From: Acidobacteriaceae bacterium
Lineage (GTDB): Bacteria > Acidobacteriota > Terriglobia > Terriglobales > Acidobacteriaceae
Assembly: GCA_028283625.1 (NCBI GenBank)
Contig: JAPWKG010000007.1
Coordinates: 62,001 to 126,000, forward strand
Direction of reading: 5' to 3'
Length of the DNA stretch: 64,000 nucleotides
Position numbers and translations under genes: made by a program. This document shows, one piece after another, positions 42,228 through 52,609 of this stretch; position 1 is the stretch's first letter; each line of letters begins with the position of its first letter. The notes under the pieces are model-generated. The model ran no database searches. It saw nothing but the letters and a program-made list of their open reading frames with translations, and was not told the origin of the DNA.

Positions 42228-42563
42228 ATGCAGCAACAGCAGGGAGATCTTTTCCCCGGGGGAGAGGGAGCGGGCCATATGGCACCGCCACCGCGTCCTG
42301 CCGGTCCTGAGAGTGCGCCGGTGTGGTTGCAGCGCGCCAGCCTGCTTGTGTTGGTGATGTTCTGCTTTTACATTGGGGCGCTGCTGGCGGTGCTACCCTG
42401 GTCGCCTCGCTACTGGGATACGAACGCCTGGCTGATGGCCCATCCGGCAATTGACGATGTCGTGCAGCGAGGCTGGGTGCGCGGGCTGGTGACGGGCATT
42501 GGATTGCTGGATATCTGGATCGGCATCTCAGAGCTGTTGCACTACCGCGATTACCGTTCCTGA
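42228..42563 (+). CDS. Small two-segment membrane protein
   Basis: 111 residues from the ATG at 42228; an open frame to 42180 adds nothing recognisable. A Pro/Gly/Gln-rich N-terminus (~35 residues) is followed by two membrane helices (ASLLVLVMFCFYIGALLAVL and GLVTGIGLLDIWIGISEL) separated by an aromatic loop (PWSPRYWDTNAWLMAHPAID). No family name recognised. It lies 51 bases after the AsmA-like gene and 53 bases before the LOG gene, all on the plus strand. Confidence 0.65.
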   Translation: MQQQQGDLFPGGEGAGHMAPPPRPAGPESAPVWLQRASLLVLVMFCFYIGALLAVLPWSPRYWDTNAWLMAHPAIDDVVQRGWVRGLVTGIGLLDIWIGISELLHYRDYRS

Positions 42564-42616
42564 AACGCCCGCTGCCGGGTATCAAGCACAAGACACCGTA
42601 ACGATGAGGACGTGGC

Positions 42617-43576
42617 ATGGCTGATGAACCGACGCTGAACCGTTTGGAAGCTGCTCCGCTGGCGTATGAGGACGCAGAGTTTCTGGGCTCGCCGGATGGC
42701 CGCCCCATGCGCATTCTGGGCGAGTATCTGGAACCGCTGGCGCGGTTTCGTCGTGAGCGGATTCAGGATACTGTGGTTTTTTTTGGCTCGGCGCGTTTTC
42801 ACGGCATCGACGATGCGAATCACCAGATGGAGTTGATGGACAATACCGGCTCGGCTCGAAGGGCGCCTGAGGAAGAGCAGCCCGCGTCAAGCGAGGAGCT
42901 GGCCCGCGGTGAGACGACGGAGCTGAAGCGCACACGCGCAGCGGCGGCGGTCGAGATGGCCCGCTACTACGAGGATGCCCGCACGTTGGCGCGGAGGATG
43001 ACCGAGTGGGCGATGAAACTACCGGGAAGACGGCATCGGTTTGTGGTCACCTCCGGCGGTGGCCCGGGCATTATGGAGGCGGCCAATCGCGGAGCGTGGG
43101 AGGCGGGAGGAAAGACGATCGGGTTGAATATCAAACTGCCCTTCGAGCAGTATCCGAATCCGTACGTGACCCCGGAGCTGAACTTCAACTTCCATTACTT
43201 CTTCATGCGCAAGTACTGGTTTGCGTATCTGGCCAAGGCGCTGGTGGTCTTTCCGGGTGGCTTCGGTACGCTGGATGAGATGTTTGAGCTGCTGACGCTC
43301 GACCAGACGCACAAGCTCTCCAAGAAGATCACGGTGGTCATCTATGGCAGCGAGTACTGGAAGAACGTGATCAACCTGAAGCTGCTGGCCGACAAGGGAG
43401 CGATCTCGATCAAGGATCTGGATCTGTTTCAGTTTGCCGATACGCCGGAGGAAGCCTTCGCGATTCTGCAAAAGGGGCTCATTGAGAATCATCTGAGCCC
43501 GGCAGAGGAGCCGCAGGCGGGTGCGGAGGGGCATGAGGCGTGGCAGGGCCCGGATATCGCGCAGACGCGTTCCTGA
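42617..43576 (+). CDS. LOG-family protein (TIGR00730-like)
   Basis: 319 residues. The Rossmann-like LOG core shows 'TVVFFGSARF', 'RFVVTSGGGPGIMEAANRGAWEAGG', 'IKLPFEQYPN' and 'ALVVFPGGFGTLDEMFELLTLDQT', with the PGGxGTxxE motif. Family members hydrolyse the N-glycosidic bond of nucleoside monophosphates, as in cytokinin activation. An extra Glu/Ala-rich insertion of about 60 residues sits between the first strand and the helix (APEEEQPASSEELARGETTELK), and the end is Glu/Ala-rich. GAGGACG precedes the ATG. Confidence 0.87.
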   Translation: MADEPTLNRLEAAPLAYEDAEFLGSPDGRPMRILGEYLEPLARFRRERIQDTVVFFGSARFHGIDDANHQMELMDNTGSARRAPEEEQPASSEELARGETTELKRTRAAAAVEMARYYEDARTLARRMTEWAMKLPGRRHRFVVTSGGGPGIMEAANRGAWEAGGKTIGLNIKLPFEQYPNPYVTPELNFNFHYFFMRKYWFAYLAKALVVFPGGFGTLDEMFELLTLDQTHKLSKKITVVIYGSEYWKNVINLKLLADKGAISIKDLDLFQFADTPEEAFAILQKGLIENHLSPAEEPQAGAEGHEAWQGPDIAQTRS

Positions 43577-43662
43577 ATTGGTGTGCAACGGAGAGTGGTA
43601 CGGAGCGAAGCGTGACAGGATTGATCATGCGTTGCTTTCGAGCGGAGTAGGATGGTGGCCCG

Positions 43663-44859
43663 ATGAGTCAGTCGCCAATGCCGCGAGTTGCATACTTCCC
43701 GGACAGCTTTCATGAGGTCAACGGTGTGGCCCACACGAGCCGCAACTTCGCTGCGTTTGCGCGCCGGCGGCAGATGCCGTTTCTTTGTGTGCGTGCAGGC
43801 GCGGCGGCGGCGCTGGAGTGCGCGTCCGAGCAGTGGTCGCTGGAGCTGAAGCGAAGCTGGGCTTCCGTGGCGCTTGAGCGCGACCTGTACTTCGATGCCT
43901 TGTTTCCGCGCTATGCCGGGCTGATTGAGAGCACGCTGGAGCGCTTCCAGCCTGAGGTGCTGCATGTGACCGGCCCGAGTGAGCTGGGGATCTTTGGTGC
44001 TTACTTTGCCTGGAAGCGAAACATTCCGCTGGTGGCGAGCTGGCACACCAACGTGCATGAGTATGCGGCGCGCCGTATGCGCTGGTTTTCGCGGCACCTC
44101 GGCGAGGTAGGCGGTGAGCTGGAGAGCAGTGTGGAGGCTGGGGTACTGAACGCGGTGACACGTTTTTACCGCTTGGCGAAGGTGCTGTATGCGCCGAATC
44201 CTCAGCTCTGCTCTCTGCTGGAGCAGAAGACCGGAACGCGTTGCTGCCTGATGCAGCGCGGGGTGGAGACGGAGCTGTTTACCCCGGCAAAACGGCGGCG
44301 CAGCGATGCGGTTCCGGTGCTGGGCTATGTGGGCCGATTGTCGGTGGAGAAGAACGTGGTTCTGCTGCCGCAAATCGCATCGCAGCTGAAGGCGATGGGA
44401 GTGGAGGTGCGGTTCTGCATCATCGGCCACGGGGTGGAGGAGGCGCTGCTACGTGCGACGATGCCGGAGGGAACCGAGTTCCCGGGGGTGTTGCGCGGGG
44501 AAGCGCTGGCCGAGGCGTATGCGTCGATGGATTTATTTGTCTTCCCCTCACACACGGATACCTTCGGCAATGTGGTTCTGGAGGCCCTGGCCAGCGGTGT
44601 GCCTGCGGTGGTGACGCCGACAGGTGGGCCGGCGCACATTGTGCGCGAGGGGGAGACGGGCTTTGTCGCGGAGGACGCGCAGTTTGCTACGCGTATCGCC
44701 GCGCTGTTGCGGGAGCCTGCGGTGTTGCAGACGATGCGGGAGTCAGCGCGCGCTTATGCCCTGAGCCAGAGCTGGGATGCGGTCTTCGAGCGTGTCGTGG
44801 CGGAGTATCCGTGCCGCCCGCAGGGGCCATCGCGAACACCGGCTCCGCTTCAGGGCTGA
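43663..44859 (+). CDS. Family 4 glycosyltransferase
   Basis: 398 residues. A GT-B fold with 'RVAYFPDSFHEVNGVAHTSRNFAAFARRR' at the N-terminus, 'VLHVTGPSELGIFGAYFAWKRNIPLVASWHTNVHEYA', and the donor-site half 'VPVLGYVGRLSVEKNVVLLPQI', 'FPSHTDTFGNVVLEALASGVPAVVTPTGGPAHIVREGETGF' carrying the EX7E-like motif. It resembles mannosyl/glucosyl transferases that build phosphatidylinositol-mannoside- or sulfolipid-like glycolipids. It ends 10 bases inside the convergent secreted-protein gene. Confidence 0.88.
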   Translation: MSQSPMPRVAYFPDSFHEVNGVAHTSRNFAAFARRRQMPFLCVRAGAAAALECASEQWSLELKRSWASVALERDLYFDALFPRYAGLIESTLERFQPEVLHVTGPSELGIFGAYFAWKRNIPLVASWHTNVHEYAARRMRWFSRHLGEVGGELESSVEAGVLNAVTRFYRLAKVLYAPNPQLCSLLEQKTGTRCCLMQRGVETELFTPAKRRRSDAVPVLGYVGRLSVEKNVVLLPQIASQLKAMGVEVRFCIIGHGVEEALLRATMPEGTEFPGVLRGEALAEAYASMDLFVFPSHTDTFGNVVLEALASGVPAVVTPTGGPAHIVREGETGFVAEDAQFATRIAALLREPAVLQTMRESARAYALSQSWDAVFERVVAEYPCRPQGPSRTPAPLQG

Positions 44860-45677
44860 AGCTGCTGCAGAACGCGCTCCGCTTCTTCGAGCGAGTTTGC
44901 TGGTGAGGGTTTGTACTCGGTCTTCCAGTCATCTTCCTGCTGGTTGATGCTCTTGAAGAAGAGCGCATGACCGTCGATATGGGTGTGCTCTTCGACGACC
45001 TCCCAGTGTCCGGGCGCAACCTCGCGGCGTTCAATGTCAAAGTTCCCGCCGGCCTTGAGCCGTACGAGCCCAAAACCAAGAAGAACGTCCTGCATCAGCC
45101 GGCCGTGCAGAGAGTACATCTGGTGGGTGTTGCGTGTGACGACCATCTGCCCGGTCATCCGGGACATAACGCGTGCTTCGACGGTGGGTCCGTCATAGGC
45201 GGGGTTGGGGCGATAGTTGAGTGTGATGAACTCCGGCGTTTCGCTGCCGAGCGTAACAAGGAAGGCCTGCGGCCAGTCGCGCATCAGAGCGTTGGCCTGC
45301 TCGTCACTGCGCTGGTCGTTCCTGCGTCGCCGGTCCTGCTCGTCGGGGGTATGAACGTAGTGGTCGATGCGGTCCAGCTCTTTGCGATTGTCCTCGGCGC
45401 TGAGCGGGTGTCCGTTGCTGACGAGCAGCCGCTTGAGAGCGTCGCCGGGCACGTCGATGACGGCAAACAGATTGTCCTTCTCAGGCTGCTTGTTGCGCTC
45501 GCGGTAGCTCCAGCGGGAGTGGTCGTTCTTATCGGCCTGGAGCATGTTGTTGACGGCGTTGCGCAGGAGATCGGTGGCGTGCGGGTCTGAGGCCTGCTGC
45601 GCGCTCAGGCACAGTGGCAGCGCGCCAAGGCACAGCAGCGGAAGAAGAACCTTGCGGAGAGTGGACGTTCGTGGCAT
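44850..45677 (-). CDS. Secreted protein of unknown function
   Basis: 275 residues. A signal peptide (TLRKVLLPLLCLGALPLCLSA/Q) and a mixed alpha/beta domain with 'LLRNAVNNMLQADKNDHSRWSYRERNKQPE', 'EFITLNYRPNPAYDGPTVEARVMSRMTGQMVV' and 'FDIERREVAPGHWEVVEEHTHIDGHALFFK'. No family was recognised; I associate this type of protein with Acidobacteriota. The C-terminus overlaps the end of the convergent glycosyltransferase gene by 10 bases. Confidence 0.75.
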   Translation of the reverse strand: MPRTSTLRKVLLPLLCLGALPLCLSAQQASDPHATDLLRNAVNNMLQADKNDHSRWSYRERNKQPEKDNLFAVIDVPGDALKRLLVSNGHPLSAEDNRKELDRIDHYVHTPDEQDRRRRNDQRSDEQANALMRDWPQAFLVTLGSETPEFITLNYRPNPAYDGPTVEARVMSRMTGQMVVTRNTHQMYSLHGRLMQDVLLGFGLVRLKAGGNFDIERREVAPGHWEVVEEHTHIDGHALFFKSINQQEDDWKTEYKPSPANSLEEAERVLQQLQP

Positions 45678-45700
45678 CGCATACCCTTGGATGCTTAACC

Positions 45701-45760
45701 GCGAAGGCTGGTTTACGGCGCTCCCGTACAGGAGAGGGAATGCCGTAAACCAGCCTTCGC
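45701..45760. terminator. Long inverted repeat downstream of prfA
   Basis: A perfect 19-bp inverted repeat (GCGAAGGCTGGTTTACGGC at 45701-45719 with 45742-45760) encloses 22 bases. It is 21 bases after the prfA stop, so it can act as its terminator, but no T-tract follows on the minus strand. Confidence 0.6.
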
Positions 45761-45780
45761 GGGTTGATGGAAAGCGCTGA

Positions 45781-46845
<1,065 letters not shown>

Positions 46846-47053
46846 GGGTCAGGGTCCAGACGCGGGCCGTGCGCCCGCAGGTGAGATTGTTTCAGAGCAA
46901 AGAGAAGGCGCGCTTCTCAGGGAAGGCGCAGCGGGGCAAAGCAGCTAGGCAAAGTCGTGGCGGGGGCCAGCGGTTGCCAGTCGGGGAAGGTTCACCGGGT
47001 TTGCTGTGCGCAGACGCATCTTCTCTTTTGATGGTAACGCGAACCGGCGGGAT

Positions 47054-47845
47054 TCACTGCGGTGGAGGCGTCGCGGTGCTGTCGGAAGAGGTTCCGGCGT
47101 CTGCAGGCAGGATGCGGATGCTGGTGGTGAAGAGCCGGCAATCGGTGAAGCGGACGTCTTCGCGGAGGGTTTCCTTGCCGCGGATGCGCTCGCTGATCAT
47201 GTGCGAGGCAAGGCGGTGGGGGGTGCCGCCAAGGTCGACGGTTGCGAGATCGACGGAGGCAAAGGGCACGGGCCAGGCCGGGTCTTCCACGGCGGGAATA
47301 CGCCGCTCAACGTGATCGACCTCTCCTGCGTCGTTGAAGGTGAAGAAGCCCTTGGTGCCGGGAAAGTTCCCGCAGGCGAGGTTGAAGGGTTGACCATTGG
47401 TGAAGTTGACGCGTCGCGAATCCTGCTCATCGAGGGTGTACTCGTAGCAGGGCTGATAGCTGGAGTCCCCGTAGGTAAGCACGCGGGTGAAGCCGTTTTC
47501 GACGAAGAAGGGCAGAGTGGCCCGTGGGTTGACGTGCTTGTCGTTGAAGGTGGAGAACTCGTGGGTTTCTTCGAGTGCGCCGCTGGGCAGACGCCGGCTG
47601 CGAATGCTGCCGGTGAAGGCAACGGCTTTTTTGACGGCTCCGTCCTGCGTGCGCAGCACCTTGCTGGTGCCGTTCATGGTGCAGGTAAAGCTGGGCAGGG
47701 CGGTGCGCATGGTTTCGGCCTGTTCGCCGGAGGCGTCGAGCCGCTGTTCGAGCGTCGGCGTCTGCTCTGGCTGGGCAGACGGTGTTTGGGCGCCTGCCAG
47801 CGCGGCGGGAAGAGCCAGCGTGAGGAGTGCAAGAGAGCGTCGCAT
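47054..47845 (-). CDS. Secreted protein of unknown function
   Basis: 263 residues from the ATG at 47845; a GTG one codon upstream is possible. A signal peptide (RRSLALLTLALPAALAGA/Q) is followed by 'LPSFTCTMNGTSKVLRTQDGAVKKAVAFTGSIRSRRLPSGALEETHEFSTFND', two Cys-bearing strands 'YQPCYEYTLDEQ' and 'NLACGNFPGTKGFFTFND', and 'IRGKETLREDVRFTDCRLF'. Four cysteines could form disulfides outside the cytoplasm. No family name was recognised. The C-terminus is Thr/Pro/Gln-rich. No good Shine-Dalgarno sequence precedes it. Confidence 0.7.
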   Translation of the reverse strand: MRRSLALLTLALPAALAGAQTPSAQPEQTPTLEQRLDASGEQAETMRTALPSFTCTMNGTSKVLRTQDGAVKKAVAFTGSIRSRRLPSGALEETHEFSTFNDKHVNPRATLPFFVENGFTRVLTYGDSSYQPCYEYTLDEQDSRRVNFTNGQPFNLACGNFPGTKGFFTFNDAGEVDHVERRIPAVEDPAWPVPFASVDLATVDLGGTPHRLASHMISERIRGKETLREDVRFTDCRLFTTSIRILPADAGTSSDSTATPPPQ

Positions 47846-47904
47846 CACACGGGCTATGTTACGCGCAAAGCCTGAGGGATGCGGCGGCGTGTGAAGAGTC
47901 GCGG

Positions 47905-49743
47905 CTACTGGTTCCCTTCAGCGTGACCTATCCACGGGGTGGTCGCGACCGGTGCCGGAGCAGGCAGCGTTGCGGTCACGGGCAGGGCGAAGTAGGGCGT
48001 TTCCCCCAGCTGGCGCCAGCCGGAGGCTTCCGCGCTCTGGTGCGCGGCCTCTCCGGGGCCGAAGTAGGCTACCAGGACGCGGGCGCCGGCTTCGTGCAGG
48101 GCGCGGAGTGCGGATAGGCGCTGTGCTTCGGGAAGATCCTGCCAGGCGGCGAGCAGGTGGCGGCTCTCGGGAGCGTAGATTTCGCTGGTAATGCGGACGT
48201 CCGCGAGTCGCGCCCAGTAATAGTCGTGAAGGCAGGCGGTAACGCCCATGCAGGCGATCTGGTCGCCGGAGCCGATGCCGAGAGCGTTGAGGGCCTCGGC
48301 GGCGGAGAAGATCTTCGGGTCGCGCCAGGTGGGCACGCCCGCGGGCTGGAGCCGCCGCTCTTCAAGCGAGACGCGCAGCATCTCCCCGAGGGCGAGGAAG
48401 CTGAACAACGCAATGAGTGCGGTGGCGGTGTGCTGCTGCCAGACTCGCTGTGATGAATCGTCGGCTGCGGCACGCAGCATGGCAAAGAGCGTGAGAATCA
48501 CCAGCAGGAAGGCGAGCGTGACGTAGCGCTCTTCGATGTTGACCAGACCATAGATCGCCCACATCGCGAGCCCGAGTGCGAATGTGGGGATCCAGAAGCC
48601 GCTGCGGCGCCAGCCGCGGAGCGAGAGCCGGCTGCCGAGCAGGAGCAGAGCGAAGCCGAGCACGAGCGACTCGGGATGGTTGAAGAGGTAGCGGACGACC
48701 AGCACGAGGTTGCGGAGGTCGCGATGCAGCAGCGGGCCGAGATGGGTGTGCGGCGTGACGCGTTCGTTGAAGTACGCGGTATCGAACCAGTCCGGGTAGG
48801 TGCCGAAGGGAACGGCCTGGTAGCTGTAGACGCCGGGGTGGACGAGCAGTTGCTGCTCGGGGTGCTGGAGGTGCACGGTGGCGTCTCCGAACTCGGAACT
48901 CATGGAGGGCTCAAGGTGCATCTTCTCGGTATGGGTGACGTACCAGGCGAAGTTGAGCGAACCGGAGTCTCCGAAGTCCAGGCGGTGGAACTTATGCGAA
49001 AGCGCGGAGACGTAGGGCCCAGCGATCAACGCGAAGGGAAGCACGGTGAGGAGGGCGGCACCCGCGGCCCAGCGCAAGGAGCGTCGTGCGAAGAAGATGC
49101 CGAAGACTACCAGCGCGAAGATGCTGAGCAGCGCGATGGCGAAGGCAAAGGATTTGGTGAGATACGCCAGCCCGAAGAAGATGCCGATCAGCGGCGCGGC
49201 CCACAAGCTCTCACTGCCGAGTACGGTGACCAGAGCGGCGAAGGCGGCCAGCATGAGCGCCTGCAGCAGCGCGTCGGGCCGCACCTTGCCGAGTGAGAGC
49301 TCGCGGTTGGCGGCGATGACCAGAAGGCCGAGCCCCAGAAGGCGGAGAGCGTTGGCCGAGAGCAGCGGCTGGCCTGCGAGCAGATCTCCGGTCGCTGAGG
49401 CCATGCGCGTACGCAGCCGCACAAGCGCGCTGGTGAGCCACCATATCGCTGCGGCTTCGGCCAGAAAGATGCCGTAGTTTGCCATGGAAGCCGCATGCAG
49501 CTCGGTCCAGCGCGTGGTGTGCAGCAGCGACTGTGCTGCGGCGAGCACCGCCGGGTATCCGGGATGCCAGTAGCTGTTGACGATCGCGGCCCAGTGATGC
49601 GCACGCAGATAGCCGGCGATGTCGAGGTAGTTCACCGCGTCGCCGTCGATCTGGTAGGCGTCAAACTTAGCTGCGAGCCACGCGATGGGCACGAGCAGAG
49701 CGAGAAAGGCTACGAGCAGTTTGCGCGCGGTACGGTCAGTCAT
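47905..49743 (-). CDS. Multi-pass membrane protein, GT-C (PMT/GT39-like) candidate
   Basis: 612 residues from the ATG at 49743; the longer frame to 49854 overlaps hslU and lacks a membrane start. About 11 hydrophobic segments occupy residues 10-440. The first external loop contains 'YQIDGDAVNYLDIAGYLRAHHWAAIVNSYWHPGYPAVL', where the GDAVNYLD acidic pair fits the DD/DxD metal site of GT-C enzymes and 'WHPGYP' matches GT39-like loops. A ~180-residue soluble C-terminal domain follows. It probably transfers a lipid-linked sugar to protein or lipid at the outer face of the inner membrane. Confidence 0.65.
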   Translation of the reverse strand: MTDRTARKLLVAFLALLVPIAWLAAKFDAYQIDGDAVNYLDIAGYLRAHHWAAIVNSYWHPGYPAVLAAAQSLLHTTRWTELHAASMANYGIFLAEAAAIWWLTSALVRLRTRMASATGDLLAGQPLLSANALRLLGLGLLVIAANRELSLGKVRPDALLQALMLAAFAALVTVLGSESLWAAPLIGIFFGLAYLTKSFAFAIALLSIFALVVFGIFFARRSLRWAAGAALLTVLPFALIAGPYVSALSHKFHRLDFGDSGSLNFAWYVTHTEKMHLEPSMSSEFGDATVHLQHPEQQLLVHPGVYSYQAVPFGTYPDWFDTAYFNERVTPHTHLGPLLHRDLRNLVLVVRYLFNHPESLVLGFALLLLGSRLSLRGWRRSGFWIPTFALGLAMWAIYGLVNIEERYVTLAFLLVILTLFAMLRAAADDSSQRVWQQHTATALIALFSFLALGEMLRVSLEERRLQPAGVPTWRDPKIFSAAEALNALGIGSGDQIACMGVTACLHDYYWARLADVRITSEIYAPESRHLLAAWQDLPEAQRLSALRALHEAGARVLVAYFGPGEAAHQSAEASGWRQLGETPYFALPVTATLPAPAPVATTPWIGHAEGNQ

Positions 49744-49792
49744 CGTTGGGAAAGCTCCGGGGGACGACGACAGAATAGCGCGTGCGGTATGC

Positions 49793-51391
49793 CTAGAGGA
49801 TGTACCGGCTGAGATCCTGATTCTTGACGATGCCCGCAACCTGTTGCTGCACATAGTCGCGGCTGACGGTGAGCACGTGCTGTAACCCCTTGTCGCTTGT
49901 GCACTCCACGATGGCCGGGAGCTTGTTCTCTGGTACCGGTTCGCCTTTCTTGAACGCTCGCATCAGGTCTGGGGCTTCAAAACTGATCTCGTCGAGCACG
50001 CGCTCCATGATGGTGTGCAGGCGGCGAGCACCGATGTTCTCCGTGGTTTCGTTGACCTCGAAGGCGAAGCGGGCCATCTCGTCGAGCGCATCAGGAGAAA
50101 ACTCCAGAGTAAGCCCTTCGGTTTCAAGCAGAGCGATGGATTGCTTGACCAGCGAGGCGCGCGGCTCTGTGAGGATGCGCAGGAAGTCTTCCACCGCCAG
50201 CGATTGCAGCTCGACGCGGATAGGGAAGCGCCCCTGTAGCTCCGGGATGAGGTCCGAGGGCTTGGAGACATGGAAGGCACCCGCTGCGATGAAGAGGATG
50301 TGGTCCGTTGCGACCGGGCCGTACTTGGTGCTGACGGTCGTGCCCTCGACGATGGGCAGGATGTCGCGCTGCACGCCTTCGCGGCTGATGTCGGGGCCGT
50401 GGCCGCCTTCGCGTCCGGCGATCTTGTCGATCTCGTCGAGAAAGACGATGCCGGAGTTTTCGACTCGTTCGAGAGCGACGCGCGTGACCTGATCCATGTC
50501 CAGCAGGCGTTGCTCCTCTTCGCCGACGAGGTAGTCGAAGGCTTCAGAAACCTTCATGGGACGACGCCGGGTGCGGTTGGCAAACATCTGCTGCAGCATG
50601 TCCTTGAGGTGGGTGCTGTCGTTCTCCTCGGGCTGCTGGTTGGAGTAGACCTCGACCTGCGGAACGTTGCGTTCGCGGGTTTCAAGCTCCACGATCTGGT
50701 CATCGAGCTTGCCTTCGCGGAAGTGCTGGCGCAACCGGTCGCGTTCGCGCCGCTCGGCGAAGGGAGTTGCCGCAGGGCCAAGAGCGGCGGGCGGTTGCGG
50801 CACGGCTTCCTGAACGGGAGAGGCTTCAAAGCGTGCGATGGTTTCAAAGAGGAGCGTCGCGTCACCGGTTTCGTGCATGCTTTCGGCTTCCGGCAGCGGG
50901 ACGTCCTGCATGGCGACCTGCTGCTTGAGCGACTGGGCCACCAGAAGGTCGAGCAGCTTTTCTTCCGCGGCAAGATCGGCGCGGTCTTCTACCTCGTCCA
51001 GCTTCTCTTCGCGCACCATGTCGATGGCGTTTTCCGCCAGGTCGCGGACAATCGATTCGACGTCGCGTCCGATGTAGCCGACCTCGGTGAACTTGGAGGC
51101 TTCGACCTTGAGGAACGGGGAGCCGGTGAGCTTGGCCAGGCGGCGAGCGATCTCGGTTTTGCCCACGCCGGTGGAGCCGATCATGAGAATGTTCTTCGGC
51201 ATGATCTCTTCGGCAAGCTCTGGCGAAAGCTTCTGGCGACGCTGGCGGTTGCGCAGCGCAATGGCGACGGCGCGCTTGGCAGCGGCCTGGCCTACAACAT
51301 ACTTATCCAGCTCGACGACGATTTCGCGCGGCGTCATCTCTTCAAGCGGAACGGGCTGATCTTCGGCGGTGCCGGGGAGATAGATGGCCAT
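49793..51391 (-). CDS. hslU: ATP-dependent protease ATPase subunit HslU
   Basis: 532 residues; E. coli HslU has 443. '[35 protein letters not shown]' leads to Walker A '[22 protein letters not shown]', the pore loop '[14 protein letters not shown]', Walker B '[14 protein letters not shown]' and the C-terminal 'DLSRYIL' that inserts between HslV subunits. The excess length lies in the intermediate (I) domain (about residues 140-260), which is Glu/Pro-rich. It unfolds substrates for HslV. Three bases after the hslV stop. Confidence 0.95.
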   Translation of the reverse strand: MAIYLPGTAEDQPVPLEEMTPREIVVELDKYVVGQAAAKRAVAIALRNRQRRQKLSPELAEEIMPKNILMIGSTGVGKTEIARRLAKLTGSPFLKVEASKFTEVGYIGRDVESIVRDLAENAIDMVREEKLDEVEDRADLAAEEKLLDLLVAQSLKQQVAMQDVPLPEAESMHETGDATLLFETIARFEASPVQEAVPQPPAALGPAATPFAERRERDRLRQHFREGKLDDQIVELETRERNVPQVEVYSNQQPEENDSTHLKDMLQQMFANRTRRRPMKVSEAFDYLVGEEEQRLLDMDQVTRVALERVENSGIVFLDEIDKIAGREGGHGPDISREGVQRDILPIVEGTTVSTKYGPVATDHILFIAAGAFHVSKPSDLIPELQGRFPIRVELQSLAVEDFLRILTEPRASLVKQSIALLETEGLTLEFSPDALDEMARFAFEVNETTENIGARRLHTIMERVLDEISFEAPDLMRAFKKGEPVPENKLPAIVECTSDKGLQHVLTVSRDYVQQQVAGIVKNQDLSRYIL

Positions 51392-51394
51392 GAG

Positions 51395-52018
51395 TTACAC
51401 CGTTGCCTTTGCCGGTTCGATCGTGAGCTCTTCAAGCACGATGTTCTGGTTGGAGTAGACGCAGATGTCCGCGGCGATCTTCATGGAGCGCTCAACGATC
51501 TCGCGGGCGGAGAGCTCGGTGTTCTGGAGCAGCGCTGTGGCCGCGGCAATGGCATAGGTGCCGCCGGAGCCGATGGCGGCGATGGAACCGTTGGCCACGG
51601 TATCAGGCTCGATGACATCCCCATCTCCGGAGAGCAGGAAGATCTGCTGGGTGTCGGCAACGAGCAGCAGGGCCTGGAGCTGGCGCAGAAGCTTATCGGT
51701 GCGCCAGTCGCGCGCCAGCTCGACGGCCGCGCGGCCGAGTTGGCCGTTGTACTGCTCGAGTTTGGCCTCAAAGCGGGTGAACAGCGAGAAGGCGTCGGCG
51801 GTGGAACCGGCAAAGCCGGCGAGAATTTTTTCGTTGTACAGGCGGCGCAGCTTGCGCGCGGATTGCTTCATGACGGTGGCGCCAAGGGAGACCTGTCCGT
51901 CGGCAGCCATCACGACGGAGTTGCCGCGACGCACGCAAAGGACGGTCGTGGAACGGATGCGTCGGCCTTCGCCGAGGTCCAGCGGCTGCGCGGTAGGGTG
52001 AGGGGCTACGTTGTTCAC
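51395..52018 (-). CDS. hslV: ATP-dependent protease proteolytic subunit HslV, with N-terminal extension
   Basis: 207 residues. The protease domain starts '[37 protein letters not shown]', with '[23 protein letters not shown]' and '[16 protein letters not shown]'. The active-site threonine (the first T of TTV) is normally exposed right after the initiator methionine or a very short propeptide. Here about 23 residues (GTG start, then [22 protein letters not shown]) precede it, and no ATG/GTG/TTG lies closer. Either autocleavage removes the extension or the start is misread. A TATACT -10 box 7 bases upstream of the GTG suggests a leaderless transcript. Confidence 0.92.
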   Translation of the reverse strand: MNNVAPHPTAQPLDLGEGRRIRSTTVLCVRRGNSVVMAADGQVSLGATVMKQSARKLRRLYNEKILAGFAGSTADAFSLFTRFEAKLEQYNGQLGRAAVELARDWRTDKLLRQLQALLLVADTQQIFLLSGDGDVIEPDTVANGSIAAIGSGGTYAIAAATALLQNTELSAREIVERSMKIAADICVYSNQNIVLEELTIEPAKATV

Positions 52019-52025
52019 AACGGGC

Positions 52026-52054
52026 AGTATAGTGCCGCACGGCGGGCTCGCCCA
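52026..52054 (-). promoter_or_regulatory. Candidate promoter of hslV-hslU
   Basis: On the minus strand, TTGGGC, an 18-base spacer and TATACT (ending at 52026) precede the hslV GTG by 7 bases, with no Shine-Dalgarno sequence. Position and spacing fit a leaderless mRNA. Confidence 0.45.
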
Positions 52055-52117
52055 ACAGGGAAGGCCGCCGGAGCGTGGGCTGCGGCAGCCAAAAGCACTG
52101 AGCGTGCCGGTGAAACG

Positions 52118-52534
52118 TTAGAGCGGTTTGCCGACTTTGCGGACCGCTGCGTCCACAACGGCGTAGAGAAGTTGGTCGGTATCTTTCTTGGCGGCGGTCT
52201 TGATCATCTCGCCGACGGCACGGCCGGCTTCTTCTGTCTCCGGCAGCTGCAGCGAGCGGTTCTTTGCGGAGAGATCGGCGAGCTGGGTGACCATCTGGAA
52301 GAACGTGGCCTCATTTTTGCCGCTGAGCAGCCAGGCCTGGTGCACGGTGGCGGTTATGAGCTGGTCGGTGGTCCAGGTGGCGGTTTCTGAGGGGGCCTTG
52401 CCCTGAGCAGAGGCGGGCGCGATGGGTGCGGCCTGCTGCGGCGCGGCGGGGGTGTCTTCCTGCGCGTGCAGGCAGAGCGGAGAGAGCAGCGTTGCGGAGA
52501 GGACGGCGGAGGCGAGAGCGAAACGGAATTTCAT
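52118..52534 (-). CDS. Small secreted protein of unknown function
   Basis: 138 residues. A signal peptide (MKFRFALASAVLSATLLSPLCLHA/Q) and an Ala/Pro linker are followed by a helical domain 'TTDQLITATVHQAWLLSGKNEATFFQMVTQLADLSAKNRSLQLPETEEAGRAVGEMIKTAAKKD'. No family recognised. AGGAG precedes the ATG. It lies 99 bases upstream of hslV on the same strand. Confidence 0.72.
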   Translation of the reverse strand: MKFRFALASAVLSATLLSPLCLHAQEDTPAAPQQAAPIAPASAQGKAPSETATWTTDQLITATVHQAWLLSGKNEATFFQMVTQLADLSAKNRSLQLPETEEAGRAVGEMIKTAAKKDTDQLLYAVVDAAVRKVGKPL

Positions 52535-52609
52535 GAAAGGGGCTCCTGAAAGGGAAGGTCGTTAAAACGATCGGGGAAACGCATCTGCGCGGTTGCGTGC
52601 AGGCGCGGC

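Noticed and set aside
48676-49296. Plus-strand open frame opposite the GT-C-like membrane protein
   Set aside because: The minus-strand frame has clear membrane segments; the plus-strand frame is Glu/Gly/Arg-rich shadow sequence.
50270-52390. 706-residue plus-strand open frame opposite hslU and hslV
   Set aside because: Antisense to two well-conserved genes; Gly/Asp/Val/Leu-rich composition is typical of a shadow frame in high-GC DNA.
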